Shown here: piece by piece, positions 26,260-35,536 of the stretch
Layout of the letters: every line of letters begins with the position of its first letter
How positions within the stretch are numbered: the stretch's first letter is position 1
Assembly: GCF_017939745.1 (NCBI RefSeq)
Contig: NZ_JAGKQQ010000001.1
Location: 3,906,001 to 3,970,000, forward strand
From: Gemmata palustris
GTDB lineage: Bacteria; Planctomycetota; Planctomycetia; Gemmatales; Gemmataceae
Reading direction: 5' to 3'
Length of the DNA: 64,000 nt
Program-made: the position numbers and the translations under genes
Notes under the pieces: model-generated
Database searches by the model: none
What the model saw: the letters and a program-made list of their open reading frames with translations, nothing else
Told to the model about the DNA's origin: nothing

Positions 26260-26270
26260 AGGGAGAAGCC

Positions 26271-26705
26271 ATGCCGACGATCGTGCCGGATTTGTGGCCG
26301 GCCGACATCTTCACAATGCCGAGCAGTACCCCGATCGCCGTCCTTCGCCAACAAGGTGAAGCGCTGGGCGCGCACACGCACAATTTCGTACACGGCGAAG
26401 TCGAAACGACCTCGACCCTTGATGGGAAGCAGTTCGCGCACACGCTCTATCTCTCGGCCCCGCTCCTGCGCTACCGGAAACCTCTGATCCGGGTCGACCA
26501 ACCACAACCCCAGCCGTACCCGGCAACGATCGTTGAAACCGACCTCACGAAGCAACACGACAAGAACTACTGGTCCAGCCCGGTCCGTGACGAGCAGGAA
26601 CTCCAGGACCGCCTCCGTGAGTTCTTCAACGAACTCCGGGTGAAAGAAATCTTGCGGGCGGTGTTCAACCTCAGTAACGACGTCGCACCCCCAGACGGGC
26701 CGTGA
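26271..26705 (+). CDS. Unknown partner of the EEP nuclease
   Basis: The 144-residue soluble protein starts at an ATG after GGGAGAAGCC, a good ribosome site. It has no family that I recognise. The N-terminal half (IAVLRQQGEALGAHTHNFVHGEVE) and a middle segment, LYLSAPLLRYRKPLIRVDQP, look like one alpha/beta domain. The C-terminus is helical (QDRLREFFNELRVKEILRAV). Tight linkage to the EEP gene suggests a regulator, inhibitor or substrate adaptor; that is inference. Confidence 0.75.
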   Translation: MPTIVPDLWPADIFTMPSSTPIAVLRQQGEALGAHTHNFVHGEVETTSTLDGKQFAHTLYLSAPLLRYRKPLIRVDQPQPQPYPATIVETDLTKQHDKNYWSSPVRDEQELQDRLREFFNELRVKEILRAVFNLSNDVAPPDGP

Positions 26706-26776
26706 CCTCCGATTGCCGTTCGCTCACTTTCGCGACAACTCCGCCCCCCACGCCCCTCCCCGCGCAGGAGCGCCCG

Positions 26777-28123
26777 ATGTCTCGAAGTTGGCCCTCCGCG
26801 GCCCTTGCAATTATCGCCGTAACCACAGCCCTGTCCGGCTGCAACGCAACGCCGGCACCTACCACGGCGCCAGCAAGCACGTCCCCTGCCCCGCCCGCGC
26901 CCACCACGGTGACAACGAGTGCCTCCCCCGCTCCGTTCGCAGGCGAAAGTGCCGCGAAGGTGTTCGAGGAGCGCATCGCGCCCATCTTCCAGTCGCCGGC
27001 CCCGTCGAGTTGCACCCGGTGCCACCTCGCGACCGTGGACATCAAGCAGTACATTCTGCCGTCCGCGAACGACACGTTTCTCGCGCTGCGCGAACAGGGA
27101 TTGATCGACCTCGACAAACCGGAGAACTCAAAAATCCTCGCGCTCATTAATCGCGGTGCGGACGATCCGAAAGCCGCGGGGCTGATCTCCGCGAAGCGCC
27201 AGAGGGCCGAATACGAGGCGTTCGCGGTGTGGATCAAGGCGTGTGCCGCCGATCCCGCGCTGCGCGGCGCCCCCAAGCCCGAAAAAGCTCCCGCGCTCGC
27301 GACGAAACCGGTCGAAGTCGTCCGGCACGCCCGCAAGGACCGAATGCTGGAATCGTTCGAGACGAACATCTGGTCGCTGCGGTTCCGGTGCATGAACTGC
27401 CACACCGAGGGCACGCCGCAGAACGACAAACTCGTAAAGGAGCACGGCGCGCGCGTCGCGTGGTTCCGAAAAGCCGGCCCCGAAGCCACGATGGACTACC
27501 TCCTCGCGAGCAAATTGATCGACCTCGACAAGCCGGAAAAGAGCCTGCTGCTGACCAAACCGCTCAACGAGGTGAAACACGGCGGTGGGGTGAAAGTCGT
27601 GGTCGGGGACCAGGGTTATAAGGCGATCCGCGCGTGGGCCGAAGACGTGGCCTCTATCAAGAAGGGCCGGTACACAAAAGCCGCCGACCTGCCCCCGAAG
27701 GACCAGGCACCCAAACAGTTCGGCACCGAAGCATGGTTCCGGCTGAACAACACGCCGGCCGCGTGGAACGGGAAGTTGCTCCAGGTGGACGTGTACGCCT
27801 GGGACGCGAAGAGCGGCGCTTGGGAAAAAGATCCGATCGCGACTTCGGACCGCGTGTGTGGTGATAACGGCTGGCAGCACACGGTCACGCTGCTCGCCGC
27901 GCCGGGTTCCGATCGGGCAAAATTGTGGGCGAAGGGTAAGCCTTCGCTCCCAGCGGGGAAATATCTTGTAAAGGCTTTCGTCGATTCCGCGAACAAAGCA
28001 CAGAAAGATTGGACGGCGCGGATCGGCGCGGGGGAGTTCGTCGGGGAGGCCGAGTTCCAGGGGCGCTGGGCGGAAGGTTACGGTTCCATGACCACTGTGG
28101 ACGCGGGCGGGATCAAGAAATGA
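26777..28123 (+). CDS. Cytochrome c-like lipoprotein with two heme-binding motifs
   Basis: The 448-residue protein begins with a lipoprotein signal peptide (ALAIIAVTTALSGC) and a Thr/Pro/Ala-rich linker. It has two similar modules, each with a CxxCH: SSCTRCHLA and RCMNCHTEG. Each is followed by a related IDLDKPE..S..L motif, so the halves arose by duplication. The C-terminal part (FGTEAWFRLNNTPAAWNGKLLQV...) is beta-rich and unassigned. Planctomycete cytochrome modules of this style occur in PSCyt-family proteins. Periplasmic electron transfer is likely, the partner unknown. Confidence 0.8.
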   Translation: MSRSWPSAALAIIAVTTALSGCNATPAPTTAPASTSPAPPAPTTVTTSASPAPFAGESAAKVFEERIAPIFQSPAPSSCTRCHLATVDIKQYILPSANDTFLALREQGLIDLDKPENSKILALINRGADDPKAAGLISAKRQRAEYEAFAVWIKACAADPALRGAPKPEKAPALATKPVEVVRHARKDRMLESFETNIWSLRFRCMNCHTEGTPQNDKLVKEHGARVAWFRKAGPEATMDYLLASKLIDLDKPEKSLLLTKPLNEVKHGGGVKVVVGDQGYKAIRAWAEDVASIKKGRYTKAADLPPKDQAPKQFGTEAWFRLNNTPAAWNGKLLQVDVYAWDAKSGAWEKDPIATSDRVCGDNGWQHTVTLLAAPGSDRAKLWAKGKPSLPAGKYLVKAFVDSANKAQKDWTARIGAGEFVGEAEFQGRWAEGYGSMTTVDAGGIKK

Positions 28124-28219
28124 GCGCTTGTACCGAGGTGATTTGGCATTTCGGCGCCCCCGTGCCAAAATAACGCTCATCGCTCCAATCAATCTGCGCC
28201 CCTCCCGATCGGTCGAAGA

Positions 28220-29623
28220 ATGCGAACGCTCTCGGACCTCGCGAACGTCCTGATCGGGTGCCGGATCGTCAGCCGCACGCGCTGGGAGCGCGCGGTGCGC
28301 GCCGGAGGGGACTACCCGGTCGCGGTTCTCGACGCCCTCACCGCCCACCCGCCCGAATGGTACACGGCGGGGGCCGGGGACACGGCCGAGGTGCCGCCCG
28401 GACTGACCGAGTACCAGCGCGGGGTCATTGATTTGTGGCTCGAAGGGGACGAAACCCCGATCGCCCGGCAACTGACCGTGAACCAGTTTTTACTGCTGGA
28501 CAAACTCGGCGAGGGCGGTCAGGGCGAGGTTTATCGCGGGCGCCAACTGAACCCGGCCCGGTTCGTCGCGGTGAAGACCCTCACGCGCGACACCGAGACG
28601 AGCCGGGCGCGGTTCGAGCAAGAGGCCCGCGCGATGATGAAGATCCAGCACCCCGGCGTCGCGCGGTTCTACCTGTACGAGCGCGTCCGCGACGAGGACA
28701 ACAAGCCGACCGACGAGTACCTCATCGCGATGGAACTCGTGGACGGAACCGACCTGCACCGGTTGGTCCGCTGGTCCGGTCCCGTGCCGTGGCCGTTCGC
28801 GGTGAAGTGGGCGATCGACCTGCTCGGCGGGCTCGCGGTCGTTCACCAGAACGGGTTCATTCACCGGGACGTGAAGCCCGCGAACGTGATCCCGCTCGGC
28901 CCGCCCCCGGAAGCCGGCACGCGCCCCAACGAGACCGCGGCCAAGTTACTCGACCTCGGCGCGGTCGGGACGGTCGAGGGGGCCACGGGGTCCAAAAGCG
29001 GCCGGCGCATCTTCGTCGGCACCCGCGAGTACGCCCCACCCGAGCAGTGGGCGGAGCGCGTCGTTCCCTCGTCCGACCTCTACGCACTCGGCGGGACGCT
29101 GTTCTACGCGCTCACGGGTCGGCCGCCCTACGAAGTCGAGGGCCGGGACGCGGTCGCGTTTATGAAGGCGCACTCCCGCGCGCCGATCCCGTCGGCGACC
29201 GACTTTAACTCGAACGTCCCACAGGAACTGAGCTGGCTCCTTCAGAGAATGATGGCGAAGCGCGCGGACGATCGCGGAACGGCAACGGAATTGATCGCGG
29301 AGTTCCGGGAACTGCTCCCGGCGGACGACGCGCCGGCACGATCCGCAAAACCGGTGCACAGGTCGAAATCCGCCCAAGCCGCCCCGATTCAGGCCCCGCG
29401 GCCCATCGCGTCGGCTGAAATGGAGTCGCGCGGACCGCTGGACCGCGTGTTCGGGCCGGTTCTCACGGTTTTTGAGCGCGTGTTTCTCCCCGCGCACCTG
29501 CGCCCGACGCCCGGACCCGCCCACCCGTTCGGCGAGCGGGTCGCTTCGCTGGTCCGGCGCCCGCTCGTTTTGCTCGTTTTTGCCCTGATTGTGGCCTTGT
29601 TCGTCTTCTGGATTGTGCGGTAA
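28220..29623 (+). CDS. Serine/threonine protein kinase, membrane-anchored
   Basis: The 467-residue protein has a 90-residue N-terminal extension, then a protein kinase domain: glycine loop KLGEGGQGEVYRG, VAVKTL (Lys), HRDVKPANV catalytic loop, DLG in place of DFG, GTREYAPPEQW, and DLYALGGTLFYALTGRPPYE. A linker and a C-terminal membrane segment, PLVLLVFALIVALFVFWIV, follow, so the kinase faces the cytoplasm. The next gene encodes tandem FHA domains, which read phosphothreonine, so the two probably form a signalling pair. Confidence 0.92.
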   Translation: MRTLSDLANVLIGCRIVSRTRWERAVRAGGDYPVAVLDALTAHPPEWYTAGAGDTAEVPPGLTEYQRGVIDLWLEGDETPIARQLTVNQFLLLDKLGEGGQGEVYRGRQLNPARFVAVKTLTRDTETSRARFEQEARAMMKIQHPGVARFYLYERVRDEDNKPTDEYLIAMELVDGTDLHRLVRWSGPVPWPFAVKWAIDLLGGLAVVHQNGFIHRDVKPANVIPLGPPPEAGTRPNETAAKLLDLGAVGTVEGATGSKSGRRIFVGTREYAPPEQWAERVVPSSDLYALGGTLFYALTGRPPYEVEGRDAVAFMKAHSRAPIPSATDFNSNVPQELSWLLQRMMAKRADDRGTATELIAEFRELLPADDAPARSAKPVHRSKSAQAAPIQAPRPIASAEMESRGPLDRVFGPVLTVFERVFLPAHLRPTPGPAHPFGERVASLVRRPLVLLVFALIVALFVFWIVR

Positions 29624-29742
29624 GAGTGAATTTTGCAAGCGCGGCCGGATGTGAGGTATACTAATCTGAGTCGTCTCACTTCGCCCCGACTAACTCCCGA
29701 CGACCGCGCGGATCATCCATTTCGCCCGACCGGACCGACGAG

Positions 29743-31038
29743 ATGGACTTTCACCTACAAAACGTGCGCACCGGGGAGATCGTCAAACTACCCCCGGAAC
29801 GTGCCCTGATCGGCGCGGCCGAACACGCCGATGTTTTGACGGACGACAGCCCGTACTTGGCCGCGCTCGCGGTGCGCTACCCGACCGGGTGGGCACTGTT
29901 CGGGCTGTCCGACGAGGGCGTTCGGTTCAACCGCCGGCCGCTGCGTGCGGCCCAGCGCGTAACCCCCCGGAAGGGGGATCTGCTCGCGATCGGCGAGAGC
30001 CGGTTCACGTTCCTCGCTCCCAACACGGCCCCCGACGACGAATCCGAGGCCGAAGAAGAGGGCGCGCCCCCCGATTGCTTCGCGTACATCACGAACCCGG
30101 ACGGCATGGAAGAGTGCCGGGCGGTCGATCACGACCTCCTGTTCGGCCGGCTCGAAGGGTGCCACGTCCAGTTGTCCGATACGCGGCTCTCGCGCCTGGG
30201 CGCGCTTTTGGCTTCGCACGCGGGCACCTGGTACATTCACACCCTCTCGAAGAAGGCCCTCGGCCGGAACCGCAAGGCGGTGAACCACTTCGCCCGCGTG
30301 ACGGACGGCGACGAGTTGCTCATCGGGCCGCTCGTGGTGCGCATTGAGATCCGCCCCCCCACGGCCGAACGCGCGGCGCTCCCGGCCCTCACCGGCTCGC
30401 GCGAGCGCCCGCCACTGAGCGAGTCGTCGATACTCACGGACCTGCCCGCCTCGACCGACGGGTTGGGGGGAGCACCCGATCCGGGTTCCAGCCTCGATAT
30501 CCTCGCGCTCCACGCGCGCGGCCAGCAGCTCGAAAACTGGCTGAAGAAGCAACCGCTCCCGGTGCAGGAGCCGAAGAGCGGCCTCGGCGGGTGGCTCGGC
30601 GCGCAGCGCGACCGGCTCCGCCGGTTCTGGCTCGACACGCCCGAAACGACGAGCGCCCGGAGCCTGCGCACCGCGGGGCGCCTGGACGATGCGTTCACGG
30701 TCCTCGATCGCGCGATCCGCACCCGACCGGACGGCCCCGAGCTGCTGCGCGAGCTCTACCGGCTCTACGAAGCGGTCGCGCTCCTCGACCTGTGCTACCG
30801 CCCGCTGCGCCAAATCGAGAAACTGGCACAGGCACGCGGCACGTCCGACCCGTGGGTGTTCGAGACCCTGGCCCGGTTGTGCGAGCGATTGGGGCGCGAG
30901 CGCCCCGAAATGTACGACCGCGCCATCGGGTACTGGAACAAGCTGGAATCCGCGACCGGGCAGAGTTGCAACCACCAGAAGAACGACGTGATGGCCCGGC
31001 GCGCACTTCACGAGGGCGGCTACGCGGGCGGGGGATAG
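29743..31038 (+). CDS. Tandem FHA-domain protein with TPR-like tail
   Basis: The 431-residue protein has two FHA-like beta sandwiches. The first (about 1-95) reads ALIGAAEHADVLTDDSPYLAALAVRY and ends in KGDLLAIGESRFTFL. The second (about 110-205) reads LLFGRLEGCHVQLSDTRLSRLGALL with DELLIGPLVVRIEI. A linker leads to a C-terminal helical repeat region (SARSLRTAGRLDDAFTVLDRAI). FHA domains bind phosphothreonine peptides. It lies 119 bases after the kinase gene. The canonical GR..S..H motif is partly degenerate, so one or both sites may not bind phosphate. Confidence 0.82.
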   Translation: MDFHLQNVRTGEIVKLPPERALIGAAEHADVLTDDSPYLAALAVRYPTGWALFGLSDEGVRFNRRPLRAAQRVTPRKGDLLAIGESRFTFLAPNTAPDDESEAEEEGAPPDCFAYITNPDGMEECRAVDHDLLFGRLEGCHVQLSDTRLSRLGALLASHAGTWYIHTLSKKALGRNRKAVNHFARVTDGDELLIGPLVVRIEIRPPTAERAALPALTGSRERPPLSESSILTDLPASTDGLGGAPDPGSSLDILALHARGQQLENWLKKQPLPVQEPKSGLGGWLGAQRDRLRRFWLDTPETTSARSLRTAGRLDDAFTVLDRAIRTRPDGPELLRELYRLYEAVALLDLCYRPLRQIEKLAQARGTSDPWVFETLARLCERLGRERPEMYDRAIGYWNKLESATGQSCNHQKNDVMARRALHEGGYAGGG

Positions 31039-31076
31039 AATGCCACCCCACCCCCGAATCCCCGTGAGTTTCGCAC

Positions 31077-32162
31077 ATGCGACCGATGATCGACGCCCAC
31101 CTCGACCTCGCCCTCAACGCTCTCAATTACAACCGCAACCTGTTCCTGACCGTTGACGAACTGCGTGAAGTCGAAAAGAACTTCACCGACATCAAGGGCC
31201 GCGGGCGCGGAACGGTTACGTTCCCCGAACTCAAGCGGTGCCGCGTGCCCGTCTGCGTCGCGACGGTTCTGGCCCGCAGCGGCCCGGACGCCGCGACCCG
31301 CTGGGGCTTCAAGCGCGGCGACATCGACTACGCCACGCAGCACATCGCGTACTCCCACGCCTTCGGCTCGCTCGGCTATTACCGGCTCCTGGAAGCGCAG
31401 GGGCACCTGAAGTTCATTCACACCCGCGGCGAACTTGCCGCGCACTGGAAGGCATGGGAAGCGGACCCAAATAACACCCCGCTCGGGATCATCCTGAGCA
31501 TGGAGGGCGCGGACCCGATCGTAGCGCCGGAGCAAGTGGCGCACTGGTTCGGGCTGGGGTTGCGTGCGGTCGGCCCCGCGCACTACGGGTTGGGGCAGTA
31601 CGCCTTCGGCACGGCCGTCGATGGGCCGATGACGCCCGCGGGCGTGAAGCTCCTGAAGGAGTTCATGAAGGTCGGGATGATTCTCGACGTGACGCACCTC
31701 TCGGACCAGTCGTTCTGGACCGCGATGGACGTGTACGACGGGCCGATGCTCGCGAGCCACCACAACTTGCGGGCACTCGTTCCCGGCGACCGGCAACTGA
31801 CCGACGAGCAGGTGAAGGAACTCATCAAGCGTAACGCGGTGATCGGTTCGGCCTTCGATGCGTGGATGATGTACCCGAATTGGGTCCGCGGGGAAACGCA
31901 GCCCGCGGTGGTGGGGCTGGAAGCGATCGTCGATCACATGGACCGGATCTGTCAGTTCGCGGGTAACGCGCGCCACATCGCTCTCGGTACCGACCTCGAC
32001 GGCGGGTTCGGCACCGAGCAGACCCCGCGCGACCTCGACACGATCACCGACGTTCACAAGCTGGAAGACATCCTCGCGCGCCGCGGGTACAGTTCGGCCG
32101 ACATCGACGGCATCTTCTACGGCAACTGGCTCCGGTTCTTCGGCTCGGCGCTGCCGGCGTAA
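31077..32162 (+). CDS. Membrane dipeptidase-like protein (peptidase M19)
   Basis: The 361-residue amidohydrolase-fold enzyme has M19 motifs: MIDAHLDLAL (metal-binding HxD), ILSMEGADPI (bridging Glu), ILDVTHLSD, LASHHNLRA, and LGTDLDGGFG near the end. M19 enzymes cleave dipeptides, often with D-amino acids, using two zincs. There is no signal peptide, so it is cytoplasmic or has another export path. It lies 38 bases after the FHA gene; a functional link is not evident. Confidence 0.9.
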   Translation: MRPMIDAHLDLALNALNYNRNLFLTVDELREVEKNFTDIKGRGRGTVTFPELKRCRVPVCVATVLARSGPDAATRWGFKRGDIDYATQHIAYSHAFGSLGYYRLLEAQGHLKFIHTRGELAAHWKAWEADPNNTPLGIILSMEGADPIVAPEQVAHWFGLGLRAVGPAHYGLGQYAFGTAVDGPMTPAGVKLLKEFMKVGMILDVTHLSDQSFWTAMDVYDGPMLASHHNLRALVPGDRQLTDEQVKELIKRNAVIGSAFDAWMMYPNWVRGETQPAVVGLEAIVDHMDRICQFAGNARHIALGTDLDGGFGTEQTPRDLDTITDVHKLEDILARRGYSSADIDGIFYGNWLRFFGSALPA

Positions 32163-32299
32163 AGCGAAAGAACGCGCCGCCCTCCGCGGCGGAAGCCCTT
32201 GCTTTCGCTCCGGATGGGCCGACTTTCGTAGCACCGGGCGGGAGCCCTGTGCGCTCTCACCCACATCCACACTTTCAACGGCCCTGACGCGCGGGAGAG

Positions 32300-32336
32300 C
32301 GCATTAAAAGAATGAAGGCACACAAAGTGTGCCTTC
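32300..32336 (-). terminator. Terminator of the flagellar flgF-L operon
   Basis: GAAGGCACAC (32314-32323) and GTGTGCCTTC (32327-32336) form a perfect 10-bp stem. On the minus strand it is followed by ATTCTTTTAA. It ends the flagellar operon, and the stem can also act on the converging M19 gene transcript. Confidence 0.8.
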
Positions 32337-32362
32337 GAGCGCCGGGCGGGTCGATTCCGAGG

Positions 32363-33304
32363 TTACCGGCCAATGAAGTCGAGGAGCCCCGGGTCGGCGA
32401 GCTGCGCGGTCACGGCGTAGATCGCGTCGAGCGCGGTCTTCTGCTCCTGGATTTTCACGATCGCCATCGGGAAGTCCGTGACGACCAGTTCGTTGACGCG
32501 CGAGTCCGAGTCCAGTTTCGCGTTGCTGACGACCGTGCCCTGCGATTCGAGGGTCGCGAGGTTCGAGGCCTGCTCCCCGGTCGTTTGGCCGATCGCGGTG
32601 CGGGCCGCGTCGAGGTCCGTGAGCCGCTGGTTCATGGCCTGGGAGTAGGCCGGCCCGGTGGACGGGTTGTTGCGCAGTTCGTCCCGCAGCGCGATGAGGG
32701 ACGCGAACGTGTCCGCCCCGGGCTGCTGGAACACTTCGCTCCCGACGTAGCGGGTGTCCGTGGTCGTGTTGCGGCCGGTGATCGTGCGCGCCCGGTCGGT
32801 CGAGCCGTCGTAGGCGATCGTCGCGGGGCGCCCGGCGGCGTCCGTGGTGGCGACGCGGAACGGGGCCGTGTCGGTCGCGGTGCCGGCGAACAGGGTCTGC
32901 CCGTCGGGGCGGGCGTTCAAGGTCTGGAGCGCCCGGTTAATGAGCCCGTCCACCTGGGTCGCCAGGGCCTCGCGGTTCGCCGGCTCGCCCGCGGTGTCGG
33001 CGCTGGCGCCCTCGATCGCGATCTGCCGGGCCTGCGTCAGCACGTCGGTCACGTCCTGCAGGGCGCTGACGCCGGCGTTGAGCGTGGCGGTGGAAGCGGA
33101 AATACTCTGGGAGTAGGAGTCCAGGCGGGCCGAGGCGGACTTCGCCCGGGCCAGTTGCGGGTACGCGCCGGGGTCGTCGGAGGCGCGCTTGATCCGCACG
33201 CCGGACGAGACCTGGTCCTGGAACTTGGCGAGCTCGGCGCTCCGCGTGCGGATGTTCGCGATCGCGTCGCCGGTCCGGGATTGTGCTGTTACGCGGAGGT
33301 TCAT
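32363..33304 (-). CDS. flgL: Flagellar hook-filament junction protein FlgL
   Basis: The 313-residue protein starts with a flagellin-like N-terminal helix (MNLRVTAQSRTGDAIANIRTRSAELAKFQDQVSSG, ends quoted) and ends with FPMAIVKIQEQKTALDAIYAVTAQLADPGLLDFI, the coiled-coil partner. FlgL (HAP3) joins the hook-associated FlgK ring to the filament. It is the last gene of the operon, 19 bases after flgK. Confidence 0.9.
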   Translation of the reverse strand: MNLRVTAQSRTGDAIANIRTRSAELAKFQDQVSSGVRIKRASDDPGAYPQLARAKSASARLDSYSQSISASTATLNAGVSALQDVTDVLTQARQIAIEGASADTAGEPANREALATQVDGLINRALQTLNARPDGQTLFAGTATDTAPFRVATTDAAGRPATIAYDGSTDRARTITGRNTTTDTRYVGSEVFQQPGADTFASLIALRDELRNNPSTGPAYSQAMNQRLTDLDAARTAIGQTTGEQASNLATLESQGTVVSNAKLDSDSRVNELVVTDFPMAIVKIQEQKTALDAIYAVTAQLADPGLLDFIGR

Positions 33305-33323
33305 GGGGGTGCTACCTTAATTA

Positions 33324-35015
33324 TTACGGGAGGATCGCGAGGAGCGAGTCCAGAGCGGTGTTGACGACCGACAGGTATTTCGACGCGCCCTGGATCTGGC
33401 GCTGGAAGTCGAGCAGGTGCAGCAGCTCTTCGTTCGTGTCCACGCCCGTGACGGACAGTTCCTGGTTGTTCAAGTTCTGGAGCGTGCCGGACTGGGCCGT
33501 CTGCTGGTCGCTGATGTTGTTGATGTCGGTGCCGAGCGTGGCGGCGATGTCGGCGAACTCTTCCGTCAGGGTGCGGGTGCCGAACGCCTGCTGGTCCCGG
33601 ATCGCCCCGAGGCGCTCCAGGTTGGTGCCGTCGCCCGGCAGCCCGGTGCGGGACGCCGCGAGCAGGCCGGGGTTGCTCGAGACCGCCGGGTTCACCGCGA
33701 TGCCGGCCGCGTTCGACCCGACGAACAGCCCGTTCACGCCGAGCGCGGACAGCAGGTTCGAGGTGTCCGAGTTGGCCACCGTACCGGACCCGGCCGGGAC
33801 GGAATCGCGCCCGGCGAAGTCGAAGGTGAAGCCCGCCTGCCCCTGGATCTGGAGCGTGTTTGTCGTGGGATCGACCGACGCCTGGAGCCCCGGGACGGCG
33901 CCGAGCGCGGTCGCGATGTCGTTCAGGCTCTGGGTCGCCGGGTTGATCGCGATCGCCGTGTTCGTGCGGGTACTGGGGATCACGTTACTGTTGGTCACGC
34001 TCACGGTCAGCGTTCCGGCCTGGACCGCGAACGGGAGGGCCGCCGTGTTGAGGGGCACCGTGGGGTCCGAGACCGCGTTCGTGCCGCTCGTCGAGGCGAG
34101 CGGGCCGCTCGAGCCCAGGCCCGTCGCCTGTACCTGGTTCGCCCGTTGGATCAGTTGCCCGGCGACCCCGTCGAGGCGGGCGCGGATCGCGGGGATGGTG
34201 GTGTTGTGGTCCTGCACCAGGGCGCCCAGGGTGCCCGATTTGAACGTGACCGGTTGCGCCACCCCCTGCTGGGTGATGACGACGTTGCCCGTCGCGTCGT
34301 TCGCCGCCTGGAACTTGTTGGCGTACTGGCCGACGACGATCGCCGCCCCGGACGCGAGCACGTTGATCTCGCCGGACGGCTGCTCGACGGTCTTGATGTC
34401 GACCCGCTTCGAGAGCTCGTCGATGAGCTGGTCGCGCTGGTCGCGGAGGTCGTTGGTCGGGTTCCCGCGGTTCTCGGTCGTCAGGATGCGGTTGTTCAGG
34501 TCCGCGATCTTGGTGGCGTAGTCGTTCACCTCGGTCACGGTCGCGGTGACCTGCTTGTTGATGTCCGCGCGGAGCCGGTCGATGTCGCCCGCCGTGGAGT
34601 TCAGTTGCTGCGCGACCGAGCCCGCGGCCGTGATGATCGCCCGGCGCGACGCCAGGCTGTCGGGCTGGGAGGTCAGTTGTTCGACCTGGTTGAACAGGCT
34701 GTCGAGCCGGTCGCCGACGCCGCTCTCGCCGCCGGCGAGGGTCGTTTCGATCTGCCGGCGCGTCGCGAGCTGGGCCGCGTAGTACCCGTCGTTCGCGTTC
34801 CCGCTCACGATCGCCGTGCGGACCGGGGCCGCGGTGTAGCGCGTGATGGACGCGATGTCCACGCCCGAGCCCTGTGCGCCCGTCACGCTGTTGGTGAAGT
34901 TGACCGACTGCCGGTGGTACCCGGGGGTCGTGGCGTTGGCGATGTTCTGGCCCACCAGGGCCATCGCCTTTTGCGCCGTCTGGAGCGCCGAGGTACCGAT
35001 GCTGAGAGCGTTCAT
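33324..35015 (-). CDS. flgK: Flagellar hook-associated protein FlgK
   Basis: The 563-residue HAP1 has the flagellar rod/hook N-terminus ALVGQNIANATTPGYHRQSV and coiled-coil ends (LLHLLDFQRQIQGASKYLSVVNTALDSLLAIL). Between are the domains DLRDQRDQLIDELSKRVDIKTVEQPSGEINV and AGFTFDFAGRDS, typical of HAP1 (both quoted in part). It caps the hook for filament growth. Its ATG overlaps the flgN stop by 4 bases (ATGA), so chaperone and substrate are translationally coupled. Confidence 0.93.
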   Translation of the reverse strand: MNALSIGTSALQTAQKAMALVGQNIANATTPGYHRQSVNFTNSVTGAQGSGVDIASITRYTAAPVRTAIVSGNANDGYYAAQLATRRQIETTLAGGESGVGDRLDSLFNQVEQLTSQPDSLASRRAIITAAGSVAQQLNSTAGDIDRLRADINKQVTATVTEVNDYATKIADLNNRILTTENRGNPTNDLRDQRDQLIDELSKRVDIKTVEQPSGEINVLASGAAIVVGQYANKFQAANDATGNVVITQQGVAQPVTFKSGTLGALVQDHNTTIPAIRARLDGVAGQLIQRANQVQATGLGSSGPLASTSGTNAVSDPTVPLNTAALPFAVQAGTLTVSVTNSNVIPSTRTNTAIAINPATQSLNDIATALGAVPGLQASVDPTTNTLQIQGQAGFTFDFAGRDSVPAGSGTVANSDTSNLLSALGVNGLFVGSNAAGIAVNPAVSSNPGLLAASRTGLPGDGTNLERLGAIRDQQAFGTRTLTEEFADIAATLGTDINNISDQQTAQSGTLQNLNNQELSVTGVDTNEELLHLLDFQRQIQGASKYLSVVNTALDSLLAILP

Positions 35016-35536
35016 TGAGGGTATCCGGGTGTCAAGAGCGCTGAGCCGGCGGACGGGGCCAGCCAGTTACCAGAGGGGCCGTAACGCGCCGGAGTGTCGT
35101 CCGCCGTGAGGTCGGCCAACACGTCTCGAAAAAAAGATCGAAGGTGCCCGAGAAGATTTGCGTTCCGCGTCTGAACCGCCGTGAGGTCGGTGGTCACCGC
35201 GGTGAGCCGGTCCCGCGCCGCGCCGACTTCGGCGCCGAGCGGGTCGGGCAGGCTCTCAACAAGGGCCGAGAGTTTCAGGTCTTTTGTGGGGAGGCCGAGG
35301 GCCCGGGCGAGGTGCTCGGCGACCGCGGCCCGCTGTGCGGACGCGGCCCGCAGCCCGGCGGCGTCCGCGTTCAGTTGCGTGGTTATTTCGGTCGCGGCCG
35401 CCAGGTCGCCCCGGCGCAGGGCCGCGTACACGTCGTTCGCCTTGGCCAGTACGTCCGCGAGGAACTGCTCCTCAACCCGCAGGTGCTGGAGGAACGTCGC
35501 GGTGGTGGTCGAAAGCTGTTGGGGCACGGTGTGCAT
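35012..35536 (-). CDS. flgN: FlgN-like flagellar export chaperone
   Basis: The 174-residue protein is almost wholly helical, with a coiled-coil pattern (VEEQFLADVLAKANDVYAALR, QRAAVAEHLARALGLP, ARDRLTAVTTDLTAVQTRNANLLGHL; quoted in part). It resembles FlgN in size, context and the NxxL/LxxH C-terminal helix. FlgN keeps FlgK and FlgL unfolded for export; both follow it here. It overlaps the flgJ gene by 65 bases in a different frame. Confidence 0.78.
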   Translation of the reverse strand: MHTVPQQLSTTTATFLQHLRVEEQFLADVLAKANDVYAALRRGDLAAATEITTQLNADAAGLRAASAQRAAVAEHLARALGLPTKDLKLSALVESLPDPLGAEVGAARDRLTAVTTDLTAVQTRNANLLGHLRSFFRDVLADLTADDTPARYGPSGNWLAPSAGSALLTPGYPQ

